Translations under genes and position numbers: made by a program | Source: Tubiluchus corallicola | Taxonomy: Eukaryota > Priapulida > Priapulimorpha > Priapulimorphida > Tubiluchidae | Length of the DNA stretch: 64,000 nucleotides | Assembly (NCBI GenBank): GCA_030141605.1 | Contig: JAQGDQ010000302.1 | Coordinates: 186,001-250,000, forward strand | Direction of reading: 5' to 3' | The notes under the pieces: model-generated | What the model was told of the DNA's origin: nothing | Database searches by the model: none | The model's input: only the letters and a program-made list of their open reading frames with translations | Shown here: piece by piece, positions 52,958-64,000 of the stretch | How positions within the stretch are numbered: the stretch's first letter is position 1 | How the letters are laid out: every line of letters starts with the position of its first letter

Positions 52958-53030
52958 TTGGATTTGGACCAGGAATCTTCAGGATGCAAGTTTAAACTTT
53001 TCATCATGCTAGATCATGCAATCCCTGGTG
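52958..53030 (-). mobile_element. tRNA-like SINE head, minus strand
   Basis: Read on the minus strand it has a box A-like ATGATCTAGCATGATG (53002-53017) and a box B-like GGTCCAAATCC (52960-52970). It belongs with the copies at 41409 and 53867. Confidence 0.5.
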
Positions 53031-53866
53031 AGGTTGTCATTAACGTTAAAATTTTGGACTTGATACAAAATTTGGCATGCACCACTTACAATAATTACTG
53101 AAATGACAAAAATAATTGCGGCTGCAGCACCATAATGTACTAAATATTTTACATCAGTGAACAACATTAAATTCTGCTTCACTGCATTCAAATTATTTCA
53201 GCGCAAAAACTAATTTGTTCCTTTATTTGTTAATATGTTTTGTGTGTTGGAATTAGCCATACATGAAAGCAACAAATAATATCGTAGGCAACAAATGACA
53301 ATACGAAAGGTGCACCATCATGTTAGTTCAAAATGAAAATTGGTTTTCAGCTTTGTAAAAAGCCACAACTTTCAGTGACTAAAAAATATGCTGATCTTTG
53401 TCATTTTAAAATTTGTTTGGGGCAGTCATTGCTGTAATTGTGGCTGCAAATGACAGAAAAACTTTACTTGTGCAGTTAAGAGAATTTAACTAACTTCAAT
53501 ACAAATTTTATTCAAAACAAAAATATTTGTATTGTAAAAAAAACTTTAGTAAACAAATACTTAGAATTATTCATTAGATTAAAATTACTGTACCTGATTT
53601 AACATAATATAATCAAATCTTAGATAAAATGTGTGGCAGCTAATTTAAACAATTTTTCATATAGCTACGCAAGCGTTCAATTTTTGGAGTTATTTTTTGA
53701 GCTTGATTCTAATGGTGCAAATTCCAAAATGGCCTGGCATCATAGGATACAAACACTAAATCACTAACAACAGCACAAGCCTCCTTTTGACTGAGACAAG
53801 TTTTAACTCAATCCTTATAGGTTACTAATCATTTCCCAATGTTAGTTTACTGATGAATGCTAAAGT

Positions 53867-53935
53867 AAAGGTCTAGTAGTCTACGGTACTGAGTTTGTAA
53901 CTGAAAGATTCTAGATTGAAATCAAGATTTTCCTT
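53867..53935 (+). mobile_element. tRNA-like SINE head, diverged
   Basis: GGTCTAGTAGTCTACGGTAC aligns with the 41409 copy through the box A region; the box B equivalent is AGATTGAAATC (53913-53923). Probably a decayed copy. Confidence 0.5.
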
Positions 53936-54565
53936 TGGACATAATTGAATTAAAAACACTTAATAAACTGTGGTGGGTTTATTCGTCATCATGCACAGTC
54001 TTTGCCATTGTAACTACGCAATTTAATTATAAGCAAACGGAATGTTTTTGTTTTTTATCTTGCAAATCCATGCCAGGCTTAAATTAATTTCTCCACTTTC
54101 AACTTCTTCGCTTTTATCTGCAATAATTCTATGAAAAAGCAGAAACCTGTTCTGCCAATAATGTATGATTGTCTGCCAACGAATTACAAAACAAATCATT
54201 GTAATGATTTTTAATTATACATATTTGATAGTGTAAATCTATACTAATATTTAGTATTAACCACGATAAATTGTGTATTATTGTTCAATGTCTAATAGTT
54301 TCTATTTAATAATTTATACTGTCTAATTTGCAATAGAATTGGGCTGTTTTCACCAACCTCAACTTTTTTGTGAAACTGGATTAAAACAAATAACATCTTT
54401 TCGACGTTTGCTTCAAATTCAGATCGATTTTATCGCGAGCCGACATATAATTCCAACATCGAAATTATAATTTTATAACAAGTAGTTGTATCTCCTACAT
54501 CGAGGACATGTTCAGTTTATTCAGCAAAGACTTTCAGAACAAATAAATGAATTTGCATAATTTAC

Positions 54566-54689
54566 CTAATGGCAGTTCAAAGCGTGCATCAATAAGAAGC
54601 GTGAATCCTGTTGGAGTGTGTGTGCCAACAACCTCTCCACCCCTCATCACTAGCTCAGCATCCATAGACAACCATCTACCTTGCCCTTC
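54566..54689 (-). CDS. UNC13: UNC13 exon: C-terminal part of C2A domain
   Basis: Internal UNC13 exon separated from the preceding one by only 442 bp. The acceptor is TTTTTTCAG and the donor is TTAG|gtaaat. It contains 41 codons plus one base. The peptide [15 protein letters not shown], then [16 protein letters not shown], then IDARFELPL finishes the C2A beta-sandwich. The family landmarks are the SNE-EGxGxWLxxDxE junction, the GTxxPTxHxxLxDxRFELP block, and the exit into an acidic helix. The last base (G) combines with AT of the next exon to give Asp, producing ELPLD as in vertebrate Munc13-1. Frame, splice sites and sequence agree, so the assignment is firm. Confidence 0.95.
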
Positions 54690-55131
54690 CTGAAAAAATA
54701 AGTATAAAGTTAAATTGTACAAAGAAGTTGAACAGACACATAATTTGAGCTTGCTGTTGAAGTGATGAAGGTTGATCAGATAAAAGAACATAGGAATTAT
54801 TTGGACAAGAGAAGTGTTTACAGTGTAGGGAGCGCTCTTAAAATCACTTCCGAGTTTCTCCACTATGTGTTTACACCATACTGAGAAAAAGTGACGGTCA
54901 AGTTCTGTAAAAATGCAAGCTGTAACAGATGTAAATACTGAGACACACTGAATTAATTAACTCTTCAAAGGAGAAATGAAGAATTGTGATAGAATCAACT
55001 TCTCAATTTTTAACTTTTGAATCTAAATTAGCATTATTTCTATTCTTCTGTCACTTGCCACATCTAAACCACCTGATATTCTTGCAGTGCTTTAGAAGTG
55101 CAAGGTTTATTACCCTTGAATCATCTCTCAC

Positions 55132-55249
55132 CTCATTAGAATGTGGTATCTTGATCAGTGGAAGCCAATGATAACCTAGTAGCTTATCCCACAACATGCC
55201 CTTGTTCCATAATTCGATGATAAGACCCGCGTCCAGGCGATTGGTTTCA
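55132..55249 (-). CDS. UNC13: UNC13 exon: middle of N-terminal C2A domain
   Basis: Internal exon of the presynaptic vesicle-priming protein UNC13/Munc13. It starts after a TTTCAG acceptor and ends at GAG|gtgaga. It carries one base of a split codon plus 39 codons. The peptide reads [17 protein letters not shown], then [14 protein letters not shown], then IPHSNE. This corresponds, from memory of the family, to the Munc13-1 C2A stretch EINRLDLGL...EVWNKGLIWD...WIPL...SNE. C2A mediates homodimerisation and binding to the RIM zinc finger at active zones. The visible half shows no aspartate cluster of the kind that binds calcium, as expected for C2A of this family. It joins in phase to the exon at 54566-54689. 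The exon for the first half of C2A (ending in two bases of a Phe codon in the family) was not found up to 64000 and is probably outside the window. Confidence 0.95.
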
Positions 55250-55478
55250 CTGAAATGGACAAATCAGATGATAATATTGCCAATAAGAAACAAAAAACAA
55301 ACTTGTAATGCCTGCAATAAACTTCAAAACTCCATAGTGAAACTGAAAGTAGGTATTACATGTTTAATGTAACTAATTCTTGCAGGAACAATGGACTTGA
55401 AATTTTACACATCTGAGTCGATTAATGCCATAGCACTAAAAGTGAGCAGGTGAGCAAACGCAGGAACTAGTTATCACT

Positions 55479-55532
55479 CACCTCAAGAGAATGTGGTATC
55501 TTGATCAGTAGCAACTAATAATAATCTAACCT
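55479..55532 (-). pseudogene. Decayed partial duplicate of UNC13 C2A exon end plus donor
   Basis: This stretch repeats the 3' end of the exon at 55132-55249, about 350 bp upstream in the transcript. The shared core AGAATGTGGTATCTTGATCA (plus-strand reading) is identical, and the donor-side CACCTCA is kept. Beyond about 45 bp the similarity fades (AATAATAATCTAAC against AATGATAACCTAGT). The codons corresponding to IKIPHS are preserved, but the rest of the exon and any acceptor are not recognisable. It looks like a relic of an exon duplication. Confidence 0.7.
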
Positions 55533-56369
55533 AAATCTCAGATCAATTTACAAAACAAAACTAAATCGTGCATGTGCTAAGCTGAAATGGAGATTAAAGC
55601 TCCAATGAATGTGCCCGTGAAGCAACCATTATGGAAAGACTACTAGGTCAGAGAGGAAAAACAATAAAAACGTTAGACCAGATGAAGATTGGTTGGCTTG
55701 TAAATCACCCTAAAATCCCCCCGAACAATAATCCTTTTCATGACACATCAGCCCACATAGGATCATGTCTAATAAGGAAGGTCTAATAAGTATGGAAAAA
55801 GACTTAGCAAATCAAGAACACCTGTTACAACAGTTCCTTAGGGGAATGAGAGACACAAACTAAAAGAATGAAATACTGTCTGGTACACGACTGGGATTCA
55901 TAATATTACAGTGATATTGTCTGTGGGTGGAAGATAATTAGCAGATCAGGAACACCTCTCCTGAGGTTCTTTCATAATACTAGAGCTATTGCTTGATAAA
56001 CGTCCATAATAGGACTGCAAATACTGCAGCTGCCATAAGAAAGACAGTCAAGAAAATTCAATAAACTCACACCACCAGAGATGTTACGCTGTTTACTTTA
56101 CGCAAAACTCCTCAAAATTAAATATTTACAATCTTTGTAATAATACTGTCACTGTCAATGTCATGCTCTTCACCATTTCGTCGAGAGGAATGTGATCTAT
56201 GCCAGAAAAACAACTCAAACTGCATACTGTGATAAAAATACAAACTAAAAACACCAGACATGCAGGAAAAAATGATGAAAAATGTGTGATGTGATCAAGG
56301 TCGAACAACCACACAAAAAAAGATAATGGCTCTTACTTGACTCCCTGTGTAATATTTTGCCATGCCTTC

Positions 56370-57000
56370 ACAGCATTCATTCATTGTACATTAGTTATCA
56401 GCCACCACACACACGTTCACTGTACACAGCCAGCTTTCATTCACTTATTCATTTTTTCAACACTTATAACAAATTTCCATTTAATATATCCAGTTTTCAC
56501 TTCATTCACTGCACCTAGCTTTCATTCACAGCACCTACCTCAGCTTTCACTCACTAAATGGATTCACTTTGTAGCCCAGCTTTCATAATATCTTCCTTTA
56601 ATAAACCGTACTTAACTAGCATTCAATACACCCAGTTTTCATACACCGTATCCAACTTTCACCTATACTACATAGTTTTCTTTCAGGGTACCCAGTTTTC
56701 ATTCACCTTACTTATGTTTCACTCGCTGTATCAAGCCTTCACTCACAGGATCCCATTCGTTTACTGAATCCAGCCAGGTTCAACTTTCTGTTGAATATAC
56801 CAGCTTTCACTTACCAAGTACCCATCTTTCATTTGCTGTACACGATCATTTCACTGTCTGTACCTAGCTTTTATTCACTGTACCCACCCCTTTCCTTCAC
56901 TATCCTAGCTTTCATTCATTGTAGTAATTGTAATCACTGTACGGTCTTGCACCCAGGTTTTATTCACAGTACACAAAATTCATTCACCATGAATGTACCC
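56370..57000. repeat. Degenerate ~30-bp tandem array (CAGCTTTCATTCACTGTACC)
   Basis: The word CAGCTTTCATTCAC or CAGTTTTCATTCAC followed by TGTACC recurs about twenty times in slightly altered forms. Several plus-strand open frames rich in Phe, Ser and His across it are by-products. Confidence 0.8.
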
Positions 57001-57780
57001 AAGAAAAGTCAGTAAATCAGTGACTTTTAAAATGGACCGAACAGTTCTGAAGGCAATGCTATTTGCACCTTTGCACAAGCAACCTTAGCATACCATCATT
57101 AGCAAACTATCAATTAATACAGGTCATCCCAGAACAACAAAATTTTAATGCAAGGCAACAGTCCTTACTAATGTTGCATTAACATTATTGCAAAGTTCTG
57201 AAAGTTATGTTTATAATTGATTCAGCCGACTGCAACCCTTCTGCCTTGCAATTTTTGATATACTTATGTCATATCATAAGCAATCATCCTAAGTAAAATT
57301 AATGTACAGCACTACATAGTTGTTTGCATGGCACTTGTTAAAATGTGGGATACCGATCTGAGATGCTTCGGGCTGTCTGTTGTGTATCCTCCCTCTAAAC
57401 GTCACAGCAGATAAAGGGACATATTATACGTCTACTTTGTGTTTACCAGAACTCTCTCAGACACACTTAAATGAGCAAGCCTATGTGTTATGCTTCACCT
57501 ATTTACATAATTTTTAATTAATTAATATATAGATTAGTTTTATCTACTAACTCTCATTTATCTTTTATAATTTACTGCATGCAACTAACTATACAGATGC
57601 TAAAATTGAAATTGAAATATAATTATAAAAGTTTGCTTTACAAGCATGTAAAGCATTCAAAGAAATCAGAAAAACTGAAACATTCAACTGTTTAACAATA
57701 TTAGGTAAGATCTCAAATCAAATCCAAATGTTGCATTAGTACTAACATACAATCAAACACAAAATCCGTTTTTGAGTTTT

Positions 57781-57960
57781 TGGTACGACTCAGCCAGAAA
57801 TTGAACACATGCCTCTGCGGTGGAGAGCAAGTGCTTACCATTTAGCTACAACACACAATTTAATGGGATTCTGCTTACATAATTACGAACTCACAAAGAA
57901 ACAACAATATCCATGGTAATGCTCACTTCTGCTAATATGATTCACGTATTAGTATATTAG
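57781..57960 (-). mobile_element. tRNA-like SINE, minus copy of an inverted pair
   Basis: On the minus strand it reads AATCCCATTAAATTGTGTGT, TGTAGCTAAATGGTAAGCAC (box A-like), then TGTGTTCAATTTCTGGC (box B-like). It matches 58606-58763 including the upstream AGAAGTGAGCAT and GTGAATCAT blocks, in opposite orientation and about 650 bp away. Confidence 0.65.
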
Positions 57961-58571
57961 TGGAGTTTTGCCATTCAAAATGTCCAGCAGACAACTTTCA
58001 ACTTACAGATCTCGCAGAAGAAATCGCAACTAAGTAATACATGAAAGAGTAACTGTTTTAATGCACCAGAGGGAATACCAAATTGTGCTAATTTCTTGGA
58101 AGGGATAGCAAAACTTGTAAATGTCTCACTGCACTTCCAGTGTTAAGTTACTTCACTCAATTTAAACCCATCCACATAAGCAAAGTGACTAAAATCGCTA
58201 CCTCGCGATTATAAGAAGTACCAAAAAGCATACGGAAATGTTCTTTGAAGTTTGAAACTTCGGTAATTTTTCACTTTTGTACAAGTCTCATGAATACGTC
58301 ACAAGACAGAATTGATCAATACAAAGAGGTTCAATATAAATAAGTGGCAAATTTCAGCATCCAGATGATTAAATTAACAAAATTCAGAAAACCCGCAATA
58401 AAGTATCAACTTATAGAGAAACAAATGTATGCAAAAATTTTGTTCTGTTTTGGTACTACTTTTGGTAGTGTATGTCAATAATTTTTAGGTATGAAATTTT
58501 TTTAGAATTTTTGAGATGCTTTGTTTAACTAATGAATGGTGGGAATTTTGATTGCTAATCACAATCTCGTG

Positions 58572-58640
58572 CGGCTATGCTCACTTTTACTAACATGATT
58601 CACGACTCGTGAATCGTCTTAGTAAAAGTGAGCATAGCCG
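58572..58640. repeat. 69-bp hairpin with 21-bp perfect outer arms
   Basis: CGGCTATGCTCACTTTTACTA and its exact reverse complement flank a second palindrome GATTCACGA/TCGTGAATC, with a small mismatch between. It arises where an inverted piece of the SINE head abuts the plus copy. Confidence 0.93.
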
Positions 58641-58763
58641 TGGGTATTGCCCTTTCTTCGTAAGGAGAATCCCATTACACTCGGTGATATAGCTCAATGG
58701 TAGGTGCTTGCTTTCCCCCAGGGAAGCGTGCATTCAATTGCCGGCCGAGTTACACCGAAAATG
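58606..58763 (+). mobile_element. tRNA-like SINE, plus copy of an inverted pair
   Basis: GAATCCCATTACACTCGGTG, then ATATAGCTCAATGGTAGG (box A-like, 58690-58700), then GCATTCAATTGCC (box B-like, 58730-58742). Its 5' part forms the right arm of the hairpin 58572-58640. Confidence 0.65.
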
Positions 58764-60710
58764 GTAGGTTGCGCTTCGAACCAATATGCGGCTGATAATG
58801 AACTTAAAAGGAGAAATGTATTGGGTTGTTATGCACTTAAGCAAGTTTATGTTTATGGCTGGAGTTTAGTTGTTGCAAAGAAACTAAGAAGCATTTGCCA
58901 AGAAGTAGAACCAACATAAAATTTTTGAGCTTTCCAAAAAAGTATTTGGCAGAAAAGTAATTTCAACAGCTATTATAAGAATGAAGTTACTACAGACGTA
59001 ATTAAAAATTACCAGCACATTTCAAGTTAAGATTACTGCAGGCAGAATATGAGCCTGTACAAAAATGAATTGGCAGATCCTTTCCTCACACATCCCCACA
59101 TCTCTCTCACACCTATTTCCCAAGTTTATAAATTACATGCAAGAAATAAAATATCCACAGACCACAGTCTTTGAGTCAGATAAATATTCAAATTATTCCA
59201 TTTTTCAAGTTAGACACATAAGACATATCTCTAACTCTTCAAGCTACCTCACTTTAAATGAAGTTGTTGGTATCATGGCATGGTTGAGAAATCGCTTGGT
59301 TTTCAAACGACAGAACGATTTTTACAAATTTGAACATAAAACTGATGGATGACGGCTTATTAATAAAACCGTCTGACCTCACGGGACGCAAGGCACTTCA
59401 AAAACGGACAGTGATGTGAATGAATCCAGAGTTTTCAATTAAAATGAATGATTGAATTGCACATATCACTCTCATTTGTCTCTTATTGAGTTATAGCTTG
59501 GTGGTGATGCTGAAAATGGCATTAATTATTTCTCTTACATTCTGTTCATGATCAGCATGGTAGTGATGTAAAAAAAGATTGCATAATCATCTTTTTAAAC
59601 TCGTAACAGGACAGATCTGACTCTTGGGACATTTTCATTTTCAGTGGATGCACTGATCATTGTAAATATACACGTTGATTTTGTACATACGCCAAATATT
59701 GGTACACACACCATATATATTCCATACACCAAATGGTGCTAACCAAATATTGATTAAAATGCATATCTTACTGGATGCATTGCATAAGGAATTCCTTAAA
59801 ATACATATTCATTCCATAAAAAATGCCTATACATACAAGGATCGTGCATTCTTAGGCACCTAAACTCTCACTTCATGCATAAAAGCAGCTGTAAAATCTC
59901 AGATTGTTTAAACTATACTGTACGTTTTTTATTGCCATTTGCTATATTCCATTTATCAACTGTGCCACCATTATAGTGAGCTCTGGCCATTATTTCAGTC
60001 TACAAAGACTGAAATGCCTAATAATTTATGAGTTCCCTAGTGACAGGGCTATGCACTGCAAGTCACAGACAATTACAGTCGTCTATGATTACACGTTCTG
60101 CATCTGCCACACAATGAATAAATCGTGCACACCAAGCTTTGCAGGCACATAATACGCTTAGAATCAGAACTGATGATTAATTAATTCATCTATCAAGCGC
60201 ATCACTATGGTACACCTATGTATAGAATAGTTGTCGATATTGGCAGGTCGTGGGCAAAGTCGTTGAGAGTCTCTTTGGCAACATGATTACTTGTTGAAGT
60301 TGCAAACACCCTGAAGGCTATGCTGAATTCTCAATTATCTAATGGCTGCAATTCTTTAATAACAAAATAATCAGAAAAGTAAAAGATGATTAGAAAAAAA
60401 TGTAAGCCATTGTCACGAGTGGGATTGTCATTTGCTCAACAGGAAATGCTCCACGCAGCTGCACGCAAACTGATTATCCATGAAAGAAGCTCCTAATGAA
60501 CCTTGCTGCAAATGTCCCATGTATCAGGTGTGTAAGATAGTTGCCGGATTGATGCTTAATTGCGATTATTCAACAACCTTGTTGCTTTTGGCAAGTTCAC
60601 AAAGAGAATCCAACTAGGCAACATCGGGGCATTTGCCCTTGCTCGACGTCCCTACGGCCTTGGCCCACTGATCTCGGATAGCACCAACATCGAATGGCAC
60701 TGAATCTGGT

Positions 60711-60731
60711 GGTGATGATGATGATGATGAG
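60711..60731. repeat. Short (GAT)n tract
   Basis: Six to seven GAT/GTG triplets beside AACTGGTACTAACC. Confidence 0.85.
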
Positions 60732-61004
60732 TGCAACTGGTACTAACCTTGGCAGGCTGTCAATCCAGATGTCAGCAAAGTTTTGAATCAAAGACTTTAT
60801 TTGGCTTTGCTTGTATGAATTGTGACTGTTAGATTCTGTCCTTGTAAATTTGTGGGCTTGAAATAATGAACTCGTGGTTATGTAGCAGCAAGTTTCTTTC
60901 TTAGAATATTCCAAATAATGTAGTTCCTTTTTTGTAACCAGCAGTGACTTCAGTTACATAGGTCTCCTATTCAGAATTTGTCTTATTATGTACATCATTA
61001 CATC

Positions 61005-61078
<74 letters not shown>
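61005..61078. repeat. (TAA)n then (GAA)n trinucleotide tract
   Basis: About nine TAA units merge into about eight GAA units. Confidence 0.95.
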
Positions 61079-61079
<1 letters not shown>

Positions 61080-63713
61080 GAATAAACCGTTAATGTGAAT
61101 CTTAATTATTTTGAGCAGCATGGAAGAGTTTGCCATCAATATGTTTGCCCATGCTAGCAGAAAGAGGTGTAACAGATAACAGAAATCATTTTTCCTTACA
61201 ATTTTACCGCAGATAGCAACACAAACATTTTGTTTTTCTACATGGCTGCTCATGCGGGGTACACACATGCTCATTAGTTTTTGTGACCTTCGATGTAAAT
61301 TAAGTGGAGCACGGCCAATCTGTAAGTAAGGCACATGACCTAGAAAGCTGATCAGGCCTTTTTAAAGATGTTAAAGAATTTTCCTTAGCAAAACGTTCAT
61401 AATAAGCTCATAGCAGATGTTCTGTCGAAATAATATGACACAACTTAAAATAAAATCTCAACACTTATCCTGATTTTGCAGAAATATTAGTATTATAATA
61501 CTCCAACCAACAACTAGCAACAAACAATTGCAAACCTCACTACGGCAGATAAAATCTTCAAACTAATCTCACAGTATGAGAACATTTCAAGCTTTTGTGG
61601 CATCTGGGGGTTCATAACAATTAAACGGGAATTAAAAGAAATGTAATTCTTACATTACACTAATGGGAACATTGCAGAAGATGACAGGTAATGATTTTCC
61701 TCTGAAAAGCAGGACATGCAGTTAGATCAATGGCACTTATGACAGTAGCCATACAAGCACAGCAAATTGATCTTAGAGCTTATATACCTTTAGCGGGGAA
61801 CTACTTAAGTATTTACCGATAGATTTCATTATGTGGATTAAAGACACGTATGCCTAACTCACCATATATATGTGATTGCATAGATAATAGAAATACCATT
61901 CCATTGCATACTTTTTTATTGTTGTAATATGGCAAAGAAGAAATAACGTGTCATTCTAATTTAGTGAAAAAACTGACATGGCATGTTTATATGGTACATT
62001 AAACCTTCTCAGTTGTATGATTATAATTATTAGTGTCTGTAATAACTAGTCAAATTGTTTTTGTTATTTTAATGTAAGATTGCAAACACTTTTATGTAAT
62101 GTATTTGTTTCATTGCCATTCTTGGCGCTCTTGTATGGTACTCTTGTGCCGAAAAAACAAAATCATTCACATATGTGCATGAAATGATCATTCTTACTTT
62201 GGCATACATATGATTCTACATGAATTTCAAAGGTAAAATGTGCACACAATGGTAAGACTTCTGCAAGTACTGTGTATAACAAATGAATGGCAAGCCGTGA
62301 GTAACTGTAGTGAAAAGTTCTCGTCCACGAGAAATGTAGTAGCTCACACCAAAAGAGCATTTTAATGACTTGAAAGAGCTACTTTTCCCTAAGCTTTGAT
62401 TTAAACCCAAAATTTTATGTTATGAACAATATGTGTATGGGCAGTACTGCTATTTACAGCAAACTTTCCAATGATGGTAAATGGACTAGGAGCCGTTTTG
62501 TCAGATTCTGGTGTATTGATCACCATAAGTCATTTGACGAAGTTTAATTACTAAGCTGGTAAAAATTTTAATGGATTCAGTTTCTCAAATTCATTATTAA
62601 ATTAAATTGTGGTTTTATGTGAGGGACTACAGACAGAATCTTGCATCAACCAATGATCGAGTGTTTAGCCTGCAAGTTAGCTTAAGATTCATTGAATTGT
62701 TATCGTCTGCTCAACACTGCTCACTCACAAGCGATAAAGATCCAATTTCCCAGTCAACTAGACCATTGAACAATCTCATTCATACGCTTTACACAGCGCA
62801 ACTCAAGCCATCTTAAGAAGTAACCGAATTAATAAAGCCAGCGAAAGGAAGAGGTTATTAAGGTAATACAATCTATGCTACCCAAGCCAGTGAAAATGAG
62901 ACAGGACCTAATTGCAGTTCAGCTGAACTACATCAGTCGGAACTGAAGCTGTGTGTGCCCAAGATATTTCAATGCAACTAGCAGCCAGTAATGTTTTACT
63001 ACAAGCTGGGTGGCTAGGATGCTTGATCAATAGGTCTGACAATATTTGCAGTCAAGACTGAATCAATACACATTTGCCAATATCCCGAATTAGCTCTGAA
63101 GAATATAGTGAATGCAACCAGATATAAAGGCTATCCACCGAATCAATCTGACACTATCTTTGTGTATATTGAAGCACACAATATTGGCCAAACACAATAT
63201 GGTGCAGAAACTGACATTCAGCATTTTCCAAAAAGTTAGTTGGTTTAAAACCAGCACTTTGGTAAAACTTGATCAAAATTGTGACACAAGTCAATTACTC
63301 TTACAAACAAAAATATGTGAAAAAATTAAAATGAGGGGGACTTCTAAACAAACAAACTATGCTTATAAATAGAAAAAAGTTGTTCATAGTATATTTAACC
63401 ACAGAGATTATTACTTTTAGCAACTTCTTCACTTAATTACACACAAGTTGCAAGGTCATTTCAAAAATAAAGAAATAAAGTTTAAAACAAGGATACAGGT
63501 ATATATTTAAAAAACAATCATGTTTGTTTTGACTTTCTGACTATAGTTTGATACAAATGTAAGATTGTGGTTTACAAAAAAAACTATCAAATGAATAACC
63601 CGTGATCAGCTCTATATTTTTGGTCCATCCTGGTATAAATTATTTTATTTTATTTTTACACAGATTGCAAAGAAGATTGTAAAGTTAATCAGAATCAGGA
63701 GCATTTGTTTAGC

Positions 63714-63885
63714 TTTAAAGGAAAACAGGATGATTTTTCACATACTGCTCGATTTTCAAGTACGGTAAAAAGAATATGTTTTAGCACATATCATAATGTC
63801 AAAGTGTTCCTGATAATTAAATAACAGCTGAAAAATTTAATCAACAGCCGGCAATCATAGTAAGCGATCACGTCAGACAATTTTC
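63714..63885 (+). repeat. Dispersed repeat, copy 2
   Basis: The partner of 12754-12925. It begins TTTAAAGGAAAACAGGATGA and contains ATTTTCAAGTACGGTAAAAAG and ATCAACAGCCGGCAATC. Divergence is clearly visible but the order of blocks is kept. Confidence 0.7.
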
Positions 63886-64000
63886 ACATCAGTAATGTAC
63901 AAGCTATCAAATGCCAGCCTAACCACAATGTTATATTTTTAAAAAGCAGTTTCAAAGGATAGGGAGTAGAAACTGTGGAAGCAGCTGCAATTATTGACAA

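Larger units (their letters stand above)
50959..54565 (-). other. UNC13 intron (C2A to helix exon)
   Basis: A 3.6-kb GT-AG intron. It holds a 220-bp nested palindrome with an AT core (51287-51506) and two tRNA-like SINE remnants (52958-53030 minus, 53867-53935 plus). The remainder is AT-rich with no coding signal. Confidence 0.75.
55250..64000 (-). other. UNC13 first/upstream intron (partial)
   Basis: No further convincing UNC13 exon is visible upstream of the C2A exon. The stretch holds a decayed copy of an exon end (55479-55532), a degenerate tandem array (56370-57000), an inverted pair of tRNA-like SINEs (57781-58763), GAT and TAA/GAA simple repeats (60.7 and 61.0 kb) and a dispersed repeat (63714-63885). 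The rest is AT-rich sequence in which nothing else is recognised. Confidence 0.6.

Noticed and set aside
56140-56201. Possible exon after TGGCATAG (SHSSRRNGEEHDIDSDSIIT)
   Set aside because: Hydrophilic and plausible-looking but short, with a weak acceptor. Read as an internal exon it would end in the wrong phase to join the next UNC13 exon.
56337-57015. Overlapping plus-strand frames rich in Phe/Ser/His
   Set aside because: They follow the degenerate ~30-bp tandem array.
60748-60825. Possible extra UNC13 exon (HNSYKQSQIKSLIQNFADIW, phase matching the C2A exon acceptor)
   Set aside because: The phase fits and acceptor and donor exist, but the peptide bears no resemblance to the first half of C2A, which should precede the exon at 55249. 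A one-in-three phase match is not enough.

Overview
The window is AT-rich animal genomic DNA with long introns, scattered low-complexity arrays and several families of decayed mobile elements. There are no bacterial-style operons or dense open reading frames. The animal assignment rests on a spliced minus-strand gene recognisable as UNC13 (Munc13 / unc-13), the metazoan presynaptic vesicle-priming factor. The species cannot be fixed from the sequence. Intron sizes of mostly 3.5-5.5 kb and the tRNA-derived SINEs, hAT and LINE remnants fit a medium-sized invertebrate genome, but that is inference. | UNC13 locus: transcription runs from high to low coordinates. Eight exons (55249 down to 31166) join with consistent phase and GT-AG borders into 464 codons. 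They encode the distal half of the N-terminal C2A domain (55132-55249, 54566-54689), a helical linker (50888-50958), two short linker exons (45512-45568, 40916-40961), a conserved SDSDY...SVHQY segment (35985-36109), a large acidic, tyrosine-rich exon (35221-35888), and an exon ending in a calmodulin-binding-like motif (31166-31349). The first C2A exon and the C1-C2B-MUN-C2C body are not seen and probably lie beyond the two ends. | A further exon at 10440-10889 looks like an alternative first coding exon. It starts with its own ATG, encodes 150 residues unlike the long N-terminus, and ends in the same splice phase just after a second W-x3-F-x-[KR]-V motif. The locus therefore appears to make a long C2A isoform and a short isoform that each bring their own calmodulin anchor, as in mammalian Munc13-2 and the long/short nematode and fly isoforms. 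A weaker third candidate first exon lies at 25127-25291. | Candidate coding pieces not tied to UNC13 are a possible terminal exon with an ITIM-like tail (11906-11998, minus), a possible internal exon on the plus strand (645-803), a 131-codon open frame (26349-26744, minus) and a short open stretch near 16838-17000. All are weak. | Region by region. 1-10.4 kb: pentanucleotide array (3369-3639), two LINE 3' ends (4.3-5.4 kb), an unknown GC-rich repeat (5.8-6.34 kb), a 1-kb G/T-only minisatellite (6.78-7.76 kb), a perfect 36-bp palindrome (8335-8370) and a hAT-type MITE (9125-9348). 10.4-31 kb: alternative exons, second copies of the GC-rich repeat and the MITE, a 10-copy 57-bp tandem array, and dispersed repeats. 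31-55 kb: UNC13 exons separated by introns holding an hAT fossil with transposase remnant, a LINE fragment, tRNA-like SINEs and a 220-bp nested palindrome. 55-64 kb: probable first intron, with a decayed copy of an UNC13 exon end, a degenerate tandem array and an inverted SINE pair.
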